Shown here piece by piece: positions 21,968 through 34,830 of a stretch of DNA of 64,000 nucleotides (its first letter is position 1; each line of letters opens with the position of its first letter). The notes under the pieces are model-generated. The model saw only the letters and a program-made list of their open reading frames with translations, did not search any database and was not told the DNA's origin. The translations under genes were made by a program, and so were the position numbers. Location: assembly GCA_014218235.1 (NCBI GenBank), contig CM024763.1:85484244-85548243 (forward strand), given 5' to 3'. This stretch comes from Colocasia esculenta. Its lineage: Eukaryota; Streptophyta; Magnoliopsida; Alismatales; Araceae.

Positions 21968-23640
21968 TGTTGAACCCGAAAAATATCGGGATTTAAACAA
22001 GTCCCGAGTGGCAAACTCGTCCGGAAATCCACGAAAGGCCGGGAAGAAACCCCGGCCTCCCTCACTCGAACACCTGAGATAAATGGGTTTGAGTTCGGAT
22101 GTCCACCAGAATGAGCCGGAGGATGACGCTAAAAAAGCCCGTCAATAGCGGAATACGTGCCCCGGACAGCCGAGACTCAATGTCTGGACTCGCGCTAAAG
22201 ATCGCGTACGACTCGGATGGGTCCGAAAAGGTGAAATGCACATGCCCTCCGAAAATGAGGTCAAACGCACGTGAAACGGGCAAAAATGCACGTCGAATGC
22301 ACGTCAAATACGCGGGCATGTGTGTGCACGTGTGTCGCACGTGCCATGACAAACCAGCAAACTCCCAGAAATCCTCTGGGAAATGGCCAAGGAAGAAGAG
22401 GCCGCCGGTCAGCCCCCTGACCGGCGGACCCCCTTCGCCAGCAGGAGGGGCGCCGGTCAGGCCCCCCTGACCGCGAACCCCCCCTCCGCCGGTTAGGGGG
22501 TCCGCCGGTCAGGCCCCCTTTACCGGCAACCCCCTCCGCCAGCCAGGAGGGGCGCCGATCAGGCCCCCTGACCGGCGGACCCCCTAACCGGCGCCCCCCT
22601 CCGCAGCAGGAGGGGCGCCGGTCAGGCCCCCTGACCGGCGGACCCTCTAATCGACGCCCCCTCCGCCAGTTAGGAGGGCCGCCGGTCAGGCCCACTGACT
22701 GGCGGCCCCCTCCGCCAGTCCCCCTCTCGCGTGGGCACCTCCGCCGGTTCGCCATCGACCTCGACGCTCGCACTCTGCCTCGACGCCCGTGCCGCCGAAG
22801 ACCTCCGTCGGGGAGGGTACCCCCGCCGGTATGCCCCCCACAAATCCTATAAATAGGGGGGCATACCCCCATTCAAAGACACGCCATTCGGCCCAAAAAA
22901 AGGGGCCAAGAGAGAGACCGGGGGGGGCGAACAAATCGCATGCCCCTCAAGGTCCCGCTGAGAGCCTTACGTGCGTGAGCTAAATAGGCCGCACGTGCTG
23001 GGGAGAAAGTCCTTGGCGTCTGTCGTGTTCTGTCCTCCACGATCGGGCCCTCCTGCGCTCGTCCGTGAGAAGACACCACAGGTTGTCATATGACCCCGAC
23101 GTTTTCATTTAAGTCCTCCGTGTCATAACGACACACGTCGAGGCCCATATTTAAGTCCTCCGGTGTCATAAAACGACACACGTCGAGGCCCATATTTAAG
23201 TCCTCCGGTGTCATAAAACGACACACGTCGAGGCCATGTTTAAGTCCTCCGTGTCATAAAACGACACTCGTTAAGGCACATGTTTAAGTCCTCTGCTGTC
23301 ACCAAACGACGTGCGTAGAGGCAATGCTGTCCGACGGTGGCACCAACACGCCGCCAGGCCTACACGCTTCCGAGCCCACAAAGACGCACGCTCACAAGCC
23401 CGTGCTTAGAGTGTGACCGTGCGCGAGCTTAAATAGGCCGCACGTGCTGAGGAGAAGTCCTTGGCGACCGTTGGTGTTCCGTCCTCAGCGTTCGGGCTGC
23501 CTTGCGCCACGTCCGCGGGAAGACGACACAGGTTGTCACATGACTCTCAGCGTCTGTATTTAAGTCCTCCGCCGTCGTCAAATGACACAGGTTGTCACAT
23601 GACTCTCAGCGTCGTCCGCGGGAGACATCCGCGTCAGGCT
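21968..23640 (+). repeat. T3 5' LTR, 3' part deleted
   Basis: It starts TGTTGAACCCGAAAAATATC. It matches the T3 3' LTR from about 22060 onward (shared from CTCACTCGAACACCTGAG) up to the GTCCGCGGGAAGAC segment near 23510-23630. The following ~800 bp present in the 3' LTR (36290-37111) are missing. A GC-rich repeat core of GACCGGCGGACCCCCT units and complements fills 22390-22740. Short arrays of 'tcataaaacgacacacgtcgaggcc' fill 23100-23300. Confidence 0.9.
22848..22855 (+). promoter_or_regulatory. Sense TATA box in T3 5' LTR
   Basis: TATAAATA followed by GGGGGGCATACCCCC. It is in the same context as the copy in the 3' LTR (35621-35628) and in T2 on the minus strand. No TATA-like site faces the other way across the GC-rich core, unlike T1 and T2. 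Confidence 0.65.
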
Positions 23641-26600
23641 CGATGGAGGCGAGCCGATATTGCCCCGGGACAGAAGCGTCCCCGCGGTGGCAACCTCCAA
23701 CCAATTCGCTCCCCTCGAAGGGATGAGTCAAGAAGATCGGGACTCCCCAAAACGAGCCCGACAGGGGCAGGCATCAAGCTCGTCGCCCCGGCCGCCTCGC
23801 AAAATGAGGCAAATGTGGGTGACCAAGCAGGAAGCCCGCCAAATCAAACAAGCCAGAGCGGGCCAACCCGCCGAAGACTCCAAAAAGGCGACGATACCTG
23901 GGCGAGAAAAAGCTCAAGAGACCGAACCTCCTTGTCCCCGCGGACACAAACGCAGGGGCATTTATAGGAAGCCCAACTTCGTCCCCGCCCAAGCAGAAAC
24001 TGCTGAAGGGGGAGACGCGAGTCAAGCCGGAGCTTCCACACCTCGAGTCTCGGTCTTTGAAAGGTTGAGCGCCTCAGTCTTCGCCAGGCTGGGAGCTGCA
24101 ATCCGTCCAAGCACTCAGAAGCCCAAGAAGCGAAGAGTGCAGCAGACGTCTGAAGAAGGTGGAGGCATGAAAATCTTCACCTGCTATGCCTCCGGAAGGG
24201 AAGCACCTGGGCCATCCGGTGTCCTTACAGGAGCGCTCAGGATAAACGAGCCCGGACAGGACGACGAAACCGTCCTCCGGTACACCCGGAACGCTGCCAG
24301 AAGACTTCTCCAAGGGCAACAAGGCAGTCAAGCTGGGCCCTCGAACCTGGGGCAAGTTCTCGAGCCTCCACTCGATCATGATCAAAGGCCCCTTCCGGGA
24401 CAGGTCCAACGGACCTCGAAGGAGGGGAAGAAGACGATCGCCAGCTTCCACCTCGGAGATCAACAACTGCCGTGCCGTGACGGGGAGCAAACTGAAGTGT
24501 TCCTCATGCTGCCAACCAGAGCCGCCTTCCAAGCAATGACGGACGACGCCAAGTATGATTTTATACAGCGTTGGCAGGCTGAAATGGCCAATCTCCTGAC
24601 CGAGCGAGGACAACAGGCAGGGGCAAATGCGCCACGTCGCTAAGGGCCGACGGCAAACCAAAATGCTCGGGCAAGACATCAACAAGGCGACTTGCCCAAT
24701 GTCAACCCACGCGCAGCCGCGGTCAACGACTATACCGTCGACCCGGTCCAACAGCCGCGCAGGGGCATAAACTCCCAAGCCTCCGCGGCCGAAGATATCG
24801 TTGCCCAGCGGCGAATGATTGAAAAGATCGTGGACGACGGCTTCGCTCAACGGGGCGAGGGAACTGCCACTGTAGATCTCTACAGTGTGCCGTATCCCGT
24901 CCACCATCAATTCACGAAGCTGCCGCCGGACTTCCCCAAGGCGCCAAAGTTGCAGAAGTTCGACGGATAGGGCTCGCCAAACGAGCACCTGGCCTACTAT
25001 ATAACGGCTATGGGAGAGTTGGCATTCGACGAATCCTACCTCCTCCGTTACTTCGCAACGTCCCTGACAGGCACCGCCTTCCAGTGGTACTCCAGGTTGA
25101 GGCCCAATTCCATTGTCGACTAGGCCGACCTCCAAAAGAAGTTCATCGACCGTTTCCAAACGGCCGAGAGAAAGGTGTCGCTCGCAGAGCTGTGCTCCCT
25201 CAAGCAAAGAAAAGAGAAACGGCACTCGACTTCATCAAGCGGTGGCGTGACTTCAGCATGAGGTGCGACAACCCCCCGACGCAAGAAGATGCCATAACCA
25301 TCTGTCGGCGGGGCCTGGCAGCGCAGATAAGCGAAAGCTGCTGGGAACAAATATCAAGGGTTTTGACCAGCTCATGCGGTCGTGGCAGAGATCGAAATGT
25401 TCTTCGCCGATAACCCGATGCAAGCTCCTCCGAAAGCAAGCCAGGCAAGGAGCGTGCTATGGCAAAGAAGCCATGTGTGGACTTCGCCCCGCAAAGTAAA
25501 GGGAAGAAGATCATGGCCTCCGGTGCCCCAAGCAAGAAGGTGGAAGAAAAATCGCCTCCAACCTCACTGCCACAGCGTATGAGCACGCCGTATTCCTTCA
25601 AAAGGACCACACGAAGATGCTCTTCAAGCTGTACATGAAGAATGACCTGCTCAAGCTTCCGACAATGAGAAGACCAAGCGAAGCAGATAGAGTAGATGAG
25701 CCGAATTACTGTCTCTACCACCGCATGCTAGGCACACTCTATTGAGGACTGCTACGTCTTCAAAATGAAGTACAGAAGCTGATCCAGAGTCGCCTCATCA
25801 CCATGTATGAACATCTGGTTGATCCTCCACAGCCCCATGCCTGGGACCAATCGAGACAGTCGGCCAACGTCATTCATGTCAATGCGCCGGTTCCTGAACC
25901 AGAAGACCCCGAGGCGAATCCTTGGGACGCTCATTCCACAAACGGATGGGAGGGGGATCAACCCTCAGCCTCGGAGCATAGGACATGGTCCGAGACAGTG
26001 CAAAACCTGGAAAGACAGGTTCAGTCGCTGCGGCACGGTCAGCACCAAACGCTGATGTACCTGAGGACCATGCAAGAAAGTCTGACGACTCTCCAGCAAG
26101 GACTCCAGGGGCCTGTAGGCACACCTACGCCTCGGACGCGCCTCCCCCTGCGGGGGGTGGATCTCGGAGGAGTCTTCAAATCCGTCTGATGATGAAATCG
26201 CCGGAAGATTGTACTCCTTCCCGCGACATCGGACGCTGGCACTCTACCGCACCTGCCTGCGAGCAGGACTATTGGGCTGCCAGCCGCCAACAAGCGTCCC
26301 GCTGAACTACTGCATATACCATCAGGATGCAGGGCACGCATTAGAGGACTGCCGCGTCTTTAAAGACAAGGTTGAAGCATGGGTCAACCAAGGGATTATC
26401 GACTTGGGCAACGCCCGTGTCAACCCGCCGCAGCCTCACATTCGCGAATGGACAGACCATTCAGCTGACGTTGTCACGCATACAGTCAACGTCATCGACC
26501 CACCGGAAATTTATACACCAGTGGCATTCACTTTCCCGAACCCGGATATGACAGAAGGCGGTTCATCGGGCGAAGCCCCACTTGGTGGTGCCCGGAGGGA

Positions 26601-28640
26601 GAATTCCCCCGCAGTCACTTGGCGACCGGAAATGTTGGGAAATCTTCGAAAAGCTCCTGCAACGAGGTGTCGTGATGGCCCACACACCGCCACCGACGTA
26701 CACTGAAAGGGAGTTGAATCACCCCATGTACTGTCGGTATCACGCCATGCTGCTGCACCCTACAGACAGGTGCCCTGATGTCCGGGATTGGATCGAGTCC
26801 CTTATCCAAAAGGGAAAATCGACCCGGAAGGCATTCCATGGTCCTGATGAGAGCAGGGAAGCAGCCCAGCGGGAATTTAAAGAAAGCGACTATATGCGCT
26901 TCAAGAACCTCAAAGCCCCCGAAGCTGACGAACGAGGATGGCTCGTACCGCCGATGTCGTCCATAGCTGACACTGAAGGCGCGAGCTTGGGGCAACAATT
27001 CAGGAATATATCCCTGAAAGAGCAGCCCACCTCAAGATACAATCAAGAAGATCCAGATGTGGCAAAAGTCGGCTCCTCTGACGAGGCCCCTGCCCTATGG
27101 TATTCCGGGTGGCGAGTCTCCCCGAACCCCTTTGCGACCGCAAAGACCGGGGAGATCTTCAAAACTCTTGCAGCAGGCTGTGTAGAGGCGCATAGGCCGC
27201 CACCACATACACGGAGAGGGAAATAACCACCCCATGTATTGCAAATACCACACCATGCTGCTGCACCCTACGGACATGTGTCCGATTGTCCGAGATTGGT
27301 TAAATCCCTCATCCAGAAGGGAAAGATCGACTCGAAGGCAATCCGACAATCCGTCCGAGGCCAGGCAAGAAGTCCAGCAACAACCTCCTCGGCGAAAGAA
27401 GGGGTCTCGACGACATCAAGTCTCCCCTCCCCGTGAGCAAACTCCGGAAATAGGAGTAAGGGGCAGTGCTTCGAGAATTCGCCTCCGCGAATACTCAAGC
27501 GGCAAGATAAAGACCGCAGGGGCAAGCAGCCAGTGATGGAGCCGGCCACCCAAGAGCCAAGCCCCTATTGGGCCGAATTCCAACAACTGCCGCCCGAGGT
27601 AATCGAGCAGGCAATTGACTCCACTTTCCAGCATCAACAAGACGAAGCTGGTTGGACGACGGTGGCGTCCAGAATGCGCACTCTGTCCGCGTTCCCTAAG
27701 AGGGGAAGGTCGCACGGTCGCCTCGGCCGAGAAACCACCTCTCAAACAACAGGCAAGCCAAGCCGCTGATGCCGCTCGAAATGGCGCGCGCAGTGCAGCA
27801 AGAAAAACCGGCGCAAGAACATGAAAGGCGCCTAAAGAAGCAAGCTGAGCAAGAGGAGGCCGCGGCAGCCCCGGCGGAGCTGACTCCACTCCAAAAGCTG
27901 CAGAAGCTTATCGATGAATTGGAGGAATATATCCCCTCCAAGCCCACTTGGGGGGTCCCTTGGACAGATATATCCCGTGGGAAGAAATGGAGCGTAAAAC
28001 AAGGCTCAAAAGCTGGCTCCATCAAATGCTACAAAGGCTCAAGAAGGCGAGAAGCTGCCTCTGCCCGAAGAACTGTCATCTTCTTTAAGGAAGATGAAAT
28101 CACCATCGAGAAGTTGGAAGAAATGCTAAAGACTTCTCGTGCAACATGGTGTCGATACCGCCGCCGCAAGCTTACAGTCCCGGCTGACGCCGCCCCTGTG
28201 GCAACATATCGGCGCCGCAACCGAGGCAAAGGGAAGGGCCGCGGACGAGGAAAGAAATCCGCCCCGTCCCTCGGCGAAAGGCCAACTCGCCCGACCTGAG
28301 CAAGACTATCGTCTCCCGAGGAGAAGAGCCTCAGCCGACCCTAGAAACGGAGCTACGGGCGAACTCTTTCATCTTCGGACCCATCTGACGAGGAAGAAGA
28401 GGAGCAGCAGGATATCGCCAGTGGGCTTTCCTGCCGGAGGGCCACCCAGCCAGTCCTCTTTGTCCCGTCCGATGAAGAAGAGTGTGGGGGATGGGCGATC
28501 CCCAACAAACCCTCCACCGGAAAACTCCTGAGTCGGCCGTCCGGTCCACTCCAGCCAGAAGCGGCAAAGAAGAACTACCGCCCCGGAGGAGGATAGCCTG
28601 GGCTCGTTGTTCGAAGAAAAGAAAAGCGGATGAACAGCCA
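23641..28640 (+). pseudogene. T3 gag with four tandem CHHC knuckle modules (decayed)
   Basis: The N-terminal part (23660-24643) is a basic, glutamine-rich region ending TERGQQAGANAPRR. The gag core follows at about 24692-25500, with LPPDFPKAPKLQKFDG, then GSPNEHLAYYITAMGELAF and a LTGTAFQWYSRLRP motif. Stops interrupt the core at about 24968 and 25122; the latter is TAG where T1 has TGG. Downstream are four C-x2-H-x4-H-x4-C modules at 25710-25752 (one extra base), 26311-26352, 26732-26773 and 27240-27281, each followed by a charged helix such as FKDKVEAWVNQGII or VRDWIESLIQKG. A basic RRRNRGKGKGRGRGKK stretch lies near 28210-28255. Single-base frame changes are frequent between 25300 and 28700. 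Confidence 0.87.
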
Positions 28641-28649
28641 GGGACAAGA

Positions 28650-31600
28650 CGGGTCAACCAATTCGGGCAACCGATAAAAGCCCTAGAGGATATTGTCCGC
28701 CATTGGATCAACTCTGTGCCCGGGCCGACCGCAAAATCATACAGCATATGAAGCGGTTTCCAACCAACATCACCATATGGGACGCCATTGCATGGAGCAA
28801 AGAGTTGAGAACGGCGCTCATCAAAATCTTGCAAGAGCCCGAGGTCTACGAAGCTGACGTGACCGAACTCCAGCGCAAGCCCTCGAAGCACTGGCGGCGG
28901 AGGGGACCTTCTCCGACAAGGACATGCTGTTGCCAACGCTATAGCACAATCGCCCGTTGTACATGCAAGAAAAAGTCAATGGGCACGAACTCAACCTGAT
29001 CCTGGTTGACCCCGGGGCGTCGATCAATATCATGCCCTGAAGACTTTCAAGTCTTTATATCTCACGCCCTACTTGCAAAGGGTAAATGACATCAGAATCG
29101 CTGGATTCAACCAGAATCTGAAAACGCCTTGGGAAAGGTGGAAGTACAGCTGGCCATGGACGGTTTCACCACCAAGGTCGTGTTCTACATCATAAACGCA
29201 AACACGTCTTACAAAAGCTCTCCTGGGAAGACCCTGGCTCCATGAAAATCGGTCCATCCCCTCAACTCTCATCAGTGTATAAAATACATCAAAGAAGGAG
29301 AGCAACATACAGTCTTCGCCGACCGGGCTCCTTTCCGCCCAATAAATGCAATCTGGGCGAATGCCCAGCTATACTTCGGCGAGCCTCTCGGCAAGCCAGC
29401 AACCGCGTCAAAGGCAAGGAAAAGCAAAATGCCGATGCGGGTCAAGCAAGCCAGGATCGGGAGGAGGAGGAGCTCTTCACGGTCAACAAAGACCTCCTTG
29501 AAGCTCACCGGCTTAGCCGCCTTGCCGAATCTACCACGCCCGGGCCAAGTTGCCCAGAAAGGCGTGAAATCAACTATGAAGCAAACGCCATCGGCGAGAT
29601 CATCAACCGAAGCATCTCCTTGCCGCCGGCGTACATGCAGCTGCGCTTCCATAGGGAGGAGCAATGGGTGGAACGATTAAAGACATTCATTGTCACCCAT
29701 TACAGAAATGACAGTCTCGAGGAAGGCGAGACGCCGGAGCCGATCATCTTCTACAAAGGAGACCCGCTTCCATATGGGCCCCCCGAAGACGACTTCGGCT
29801 GGAGTCAAACGACTCAAGTCGCCCCAGAGCCCGTCCAAGAAATGGACGACATGCCCGAGCACATCAAGCAATTGTGTCAAAGGCAAAAGATTGCACAAAT
29901 GCAAAATCCCTCTCGGCGGGAGTACTTCCGTCAGCTGTGGTACCCGAAGCAACTCCGAGGGCAATCCCCCTTTTGCACAAAAGACACTCGGGGGTTGGGC
30001 TATGGTCAGGTGGCGGAATGCGAGGCCTACTATACGGTCAACACCGTTGGGCTCGCGCCCTCACCTGATCATTGCCCTTCCGATGGGCAATCTCCTGCCC
30101 CCGCTACAACGCCGCAACAGGGGAGGCCGCCCTCGTCCTATCAAATGGGACGGCGCGCCAAGAAGCATCTCAAGGCGGGGAACCCTTCTGGCCGATCACA
30201 GAAGAAGGCTTCAAATATTATGACGTCCACGTTGCTGACTCCGATGAAGAAAAGGATTTCATCGACCTGCAGCCAGCACCTCGAACGACTCGAAGACGGC
30301 GGACAAGCTACTGTCGACGCAGTCGGACGACTCGACCTCGGGGAACCAAAAGAACCCCGACCAATCTTCGTCAGCGCCCTCTTGAACGAGGAAGAAAGAC
30401 AGTCATACCGACAACTCTTGTTGGAATTCAAAGACTGTTTCGCATGGACATACAAAGAAATGCCAGGCCTGGACCCCTCCGTGGTTGAACATGAGTTGTC
30501 CATACTCCCCGCAGCGAAGCCGGTCAAGCAAGCCCAACGGCGTATGCGCCACGAGCTGGATCTGAAAGTAAATGCCGAGGTGGACAGACTTCTCCAAGTC
30601 GACTTCACCGAGCCATGCATCTATCCAACTTGGCTGGCCAATATAGTGCCGGTCAAGAAGAAGAACGGCGAAGTCCGGATCTGTATCGACTACAGGGACT
30701 TGAACAAAGCCTGCCCAAAGGATGACTTCCCGGTCCCGATCACGGAAACTATGATCGACATGACCACCGGGCATGAAGCGCTATCCTTCATGGACGGGTC
30801 GTCAGGCTATAATCAAATCCGTATGGCTCCCAAAGATAAGGGTCATACCGCCTTTAGGTCCCCCAAAGGGATCTACAACTACAAAAGAATGCCCTTCGGC
30901 TTGAAGAACGCCGGAGCCACCTATCAACGAGCCATGACCAAGATTTTCGGAGAAATGCTCCATGACTCGGTCGAGTGCTACGTTGATGATCTGGTCGTCA
31001 AGACCAAAAGGCGGGAAGACCATCTAGGCGACCTACGCCAGGTCTTCAAAAGGGTTCGCCAACATCAGCTGAAGATGAACCCGATGAAGTGCGCCTTCGG
31101 CGTCTCGAGCGGCAAATTCCTCGGCTTCGTTGTCAAATACCGCGGGATAGAAATTGATCCCGTCAAAATCAAAGCTATCAGAGAGCTGCCGCCGCCGAAG
31201 ACACTGACGGAGCTGAAGTCTCTCCAAGGAAGGCTGGCCTACATAAGGCGGTTCATTTCCAACCTCGCGGGCAGATGCGCCCCCTTCAGCAAATTAATGA
31301 AGAAAGGAACCCCATTTGTATGGGACCAAGAGTGCCAAGATACCTTTGAAGAAATCAAAGAGTATCTCCTTACTCCTCCCGTCTTGGGAGCCCCGGTGAA
31401 AGATAAGCCACTCACCCTCTACATCGCGGCCATGGAAACGTCGCTGGGAGCGCTCCTGGCATAAACAAATGAGGAAGGCAAAGAGCAACCGCTCTACTAC
31501 CTCAGCAGAATGCTGGTGGGTCCGGAGCATCGATATTCCCCAGTGGAGAAAGTGTGACTGGCATTGATATTCGCCGTCAAGAAATTACGGCACTATCTGC

Positions 31601-33771
31601 TAGCCCATCAAGTTAGCCTCATCTCGAGGATGGACCCGCTAAAAGAGCTCCTCACTCAACCTGTGCTGTCAGGAAGGATGGGAAAATGGGCTCTTCTCCT
31701 TATGGAGTTCGATATCACCTTCGTCCCGAGGAAAGCAATCAAAGGACAAGGTATGGCGGATTTCCTGGCGGCACATCCGCTCCCAACCGGCTCTCCCCTC
31801 GAGTTCAAGCTCCCGGAAGAAGAAACGCTCTCATCCCCCCACGGGGAGGGGACCCGACAAAAAGAAGTCCCCATTCAAGAAAATGGGAATACTCTCGCCA
31901 TAGAGTTACCACATTGGGAACTCTACTTTGATGGCGCTTCCCGGGTGCTCAAGCAAACTGACGGCACCACAACTTATACCTCCGGAGCGGGCATTGTCCT
32001 GGTGACTCCACAAGGGGGAATACTGCACAACTCATGTGCACTCATGAAGCCGTTGACCAATAATCAAGTTGAATATGAAGCGTTGATCGTGGGACTTCAA
32101 CTGGCTGTTGAAATGGGCATCAAATGCATAAAAGTCTACAGAGACTCGCAACTGGTCATCCGTCAAGTGCTGGGGGATTACGGCGTTCGAAAAAAGGAAC
32201 TGATCCCCTATCATGCCAAAGTAATGAAGCTCCGCGAGAGATTCTACTTGTTTGAAATCGGACATGTCCCTAGAGGGTAAAACTCTCAGGCGAATGCGCT
32301 AGCCAAACTGGCGTCTGCTCTAAAGCTCCCTCCTGAAGGGGAATTGGGCATAACTGTCCGACATAGGAGGCTGATGCCCAGCGTTCTTGAGGACGACTCC
32401 GACCCAGAAAATGTAGAGGTCAACACCCTCGAAGAAGAAGCCAGCCGAGAAGAAGACTTGCGCCAGCCGATCATCCAAATAAAAAACGGTTGGCTACCCC
32501 GGGATCGGGCTGAAAGAACCCAGCTGCTGCGGCGGACCACGTCATATCAAATGATCGGGGACCAACTATATCGGCTTGTCCATGAAAAAGACAAGTCTGT
32601 CCTCCTCCGATGTCTCTCCCCCAGAGAAGCCAAAGTCATTATGCACGAAGTCCACTCTAGACTGTGCGGAGCCCATCAAGCGGGAGACAAGATGAAAATC
32701 AACGTCAAGCTAAAAGGCTTCTTCTGGCCGACCATGTATACGGATTGCGTCCAGTACGCCCGTACGTGTCATCAATGCCAGGTCTTCAGTTCGGTGCCGA
32801 GAAAGCCGCCGAACGAATTGCATCCAACTCCCCCTACGTGGCCCTTCGCCGAATGGGGAATGGACGTCGTGGGACCATTCCCACCATCCTCTGGCGGCCA
32901 CAAGTTTATCCTGGCAGCCACCGACTATTTCTCCCGATGGGCAGAAGCAATCCCTCTTCGGGAGGTAACCGGGGTAGCCGTTGCCAAATTTGTCAAGCAA
33001 CATCTGATTTACAGGTTCGGCACCCCTCATCAGATCGTATCAGATAACGGTACGCCCTTCAGAAACAAAACGATATATGCGTTGGCGGCCAAATTCCAGA
33101 TAGATTGGAGGACGTCAACGGTTTACAACCCTCAAGCCAACGGTCTGGCGGAAGCCTTCAACAAGACCCTTTGCAAACTGCTTGCCAAGATAATCGGCAA
33201 CTGCAAACGTGATTGGGGGGAGAAAGTACACGAAGCGCTCTGGGCATACCGGACAGTCTACAAGACCCCAACGGGGTGTTCTCCCTTCTCTCTGGTGTAC
33301 GGAGCTGAAGCCATGCTCCCCATCGAAATTGAAATGTCATCCTACAGGGTAGCCATCTATACCGGTCTTCAGCCCGAGGTGCGACAAGAAATTGAAAGAA
33401 GGTTGGAGGAATTGTCCGACCTAGAGGGCAAAAGGTTGGAAGCATACAGACACCTCCAATCCTATCAAGCCCGCATGACTCGAGCCTACGACAAGTTAGT
33501 CAGGCCCCGTGTCTTCAAGAAAGGTGACCTCGTCATGGTCAAACAAAGAGAAGTCATGGCAGGCAAATCAAGTGGTAAACTCCAGCCAAACTGGCGTGGA
33601 CCGTACGTGGTCACCGGAGTGTATGAAGGCGGGGGATACACGCTGGCAACACATGCTGGAGACCGCCCCTTTCCACCACTAAATGGCAAGCATTTGAAAA
33701 TGTACTTTGCCCCTGAGCATGAATTCCCTGGACTACCGCCCTCTAATCCCCTTATGGCCGAATCAGGCTAG
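28650..33771 (+). pseudogene. T3 pol: protease, RT, degenerate RNase H, second RNase H, integrase
   Basis: Protease has VDPGAS (near 29005) with frame breaks to 29240. The frame 29242-31464 holds the reverse transcriptase: RICIDYRDLNKA, MPFGLKNAGATYQ and the catalytic YVDD at 30979-30990. The first RNase H has A where the catalytic Asp is expected (LYIAAMETSLGALL). The second (31910-32330) has D, E and D in LYFDGAS, EYEALI and YRDSQLV, then ADALAKLA-type sequence. Integrase (32344-33771) has HEVHSRLCGAHQ/CHQCQ and D, D, E in GMDVVGPF, SDNGTPF and GLAEAFNK. In-frame stops at 31462 (TAA), 31555 (TGA) and 32278 (TAA) replace sense codons present in T1 or T2, so it is inactive. The dual RNase H is the hallmark of Tat elements (family knowledge). 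Confidence 0.93.
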
Positions 33772-33944
33772 GGTTGGGCATATGCGCCCATGTCAAAAAA
33801 AAAAACAAGGGAAGGGACTAAAAGAAAAAAAAAAACATGACGTCCCGGCAGACTTAGTCGCTCCCCAAAAGGAGTGCCCAAGGGCAAAAGAGCCTAGCAA
33901 AAAAAGAGGGGGGATGATGACAAATTTTTCCCTTCATTAAAAAA

Positions 33945-34790
33945 AAACCCTTCTTGGTCAGCAAACCATCCTGGTCGACCGAGTCAAACCCTTTAGCCAA
34001 TAAACCCCAAAAAGGTCGGCTAAAACTCCTTCTTGGTCAGCAAACCGTCCTGGTCGACCAAGGCTATCTCTTTGACCAATAAACCTCTGTGGTCGGTCGA
34101 ACCCAAATCCTTAGCCAGCAAACCCCAAGAAGGTAGGCTATCCCTCTTTGACCAACAAACCTCTGTGGTCGGTCAAACCTAAATCCTTAGCCAGAAAACC
34201 CGAAGAAGGTAGGCTATCCCTCTTTGACCAACAAACCCCCGTGGTCGGTCAAACCTAAATCCTTAGCCAGCAAACCCCAAGAAGGTAGGCTATCTCTTTG
34301 ATCAATAAACCCCCGTGGTCGGTCAAACCTAAATCCTATAGCCACAAACCCCAAGAAGGTAGGCTATCCCTCTTTGACCAACAAACCCCCGTGGTCAGTC
34401 AAACCTAAATCCTATAGCCACAAACCCCAAGAAGGTAGGCTATCCCTCTTTGACCAACAAACCCGCGTGATCGGTCAAACCTAAATCCTTAGCCAGCAAA
34501 CCCCAAGAAGGTAGGTTATCCCCTTTGACCAATAAACCTCCGTGGTCGGTCAAACCTAAACCCTTAGCCAGAAAACCCCAAGAAGGTAGACTATTCTCTT
34601 TGACCAGTAAACCTCTGTGGTCGGTCAAACCTAAATCCTTAGCCAGAAAACCCCAAGAAGGTAGGCTATCCCCTTTGACCAATAAACCTCTGTGGTCGGT
34701 CAAACCTAGCCCCTCTAGCCGGCAAACCAAAGTGGTAGGCTAACCGAAATTTCTTTAGCCAGAAAACCGCAATGGTAGGCTAAATCCAAA
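33945..34790. repeat. T3 hairpin array (set B)
   Basis: About ten units of ~78 bp, reverse complementary to the T2 array. Palindromes TTTGACC...GGTCAAA and TAGCC...GGCTA alternate. The last units (34700-34790) lead to GATCCCATGATCGATTG, matching T2 near 9888-9905, and then break off into LTR sequence. Set A hairpins and the PMD gene, which should follow, are absent. Confidence 0.88.
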
Positions 34791-34830
34791 TGGCAGATCC
34801 CATGATCGATTGTCCCAGGGTCCGGCCCCC

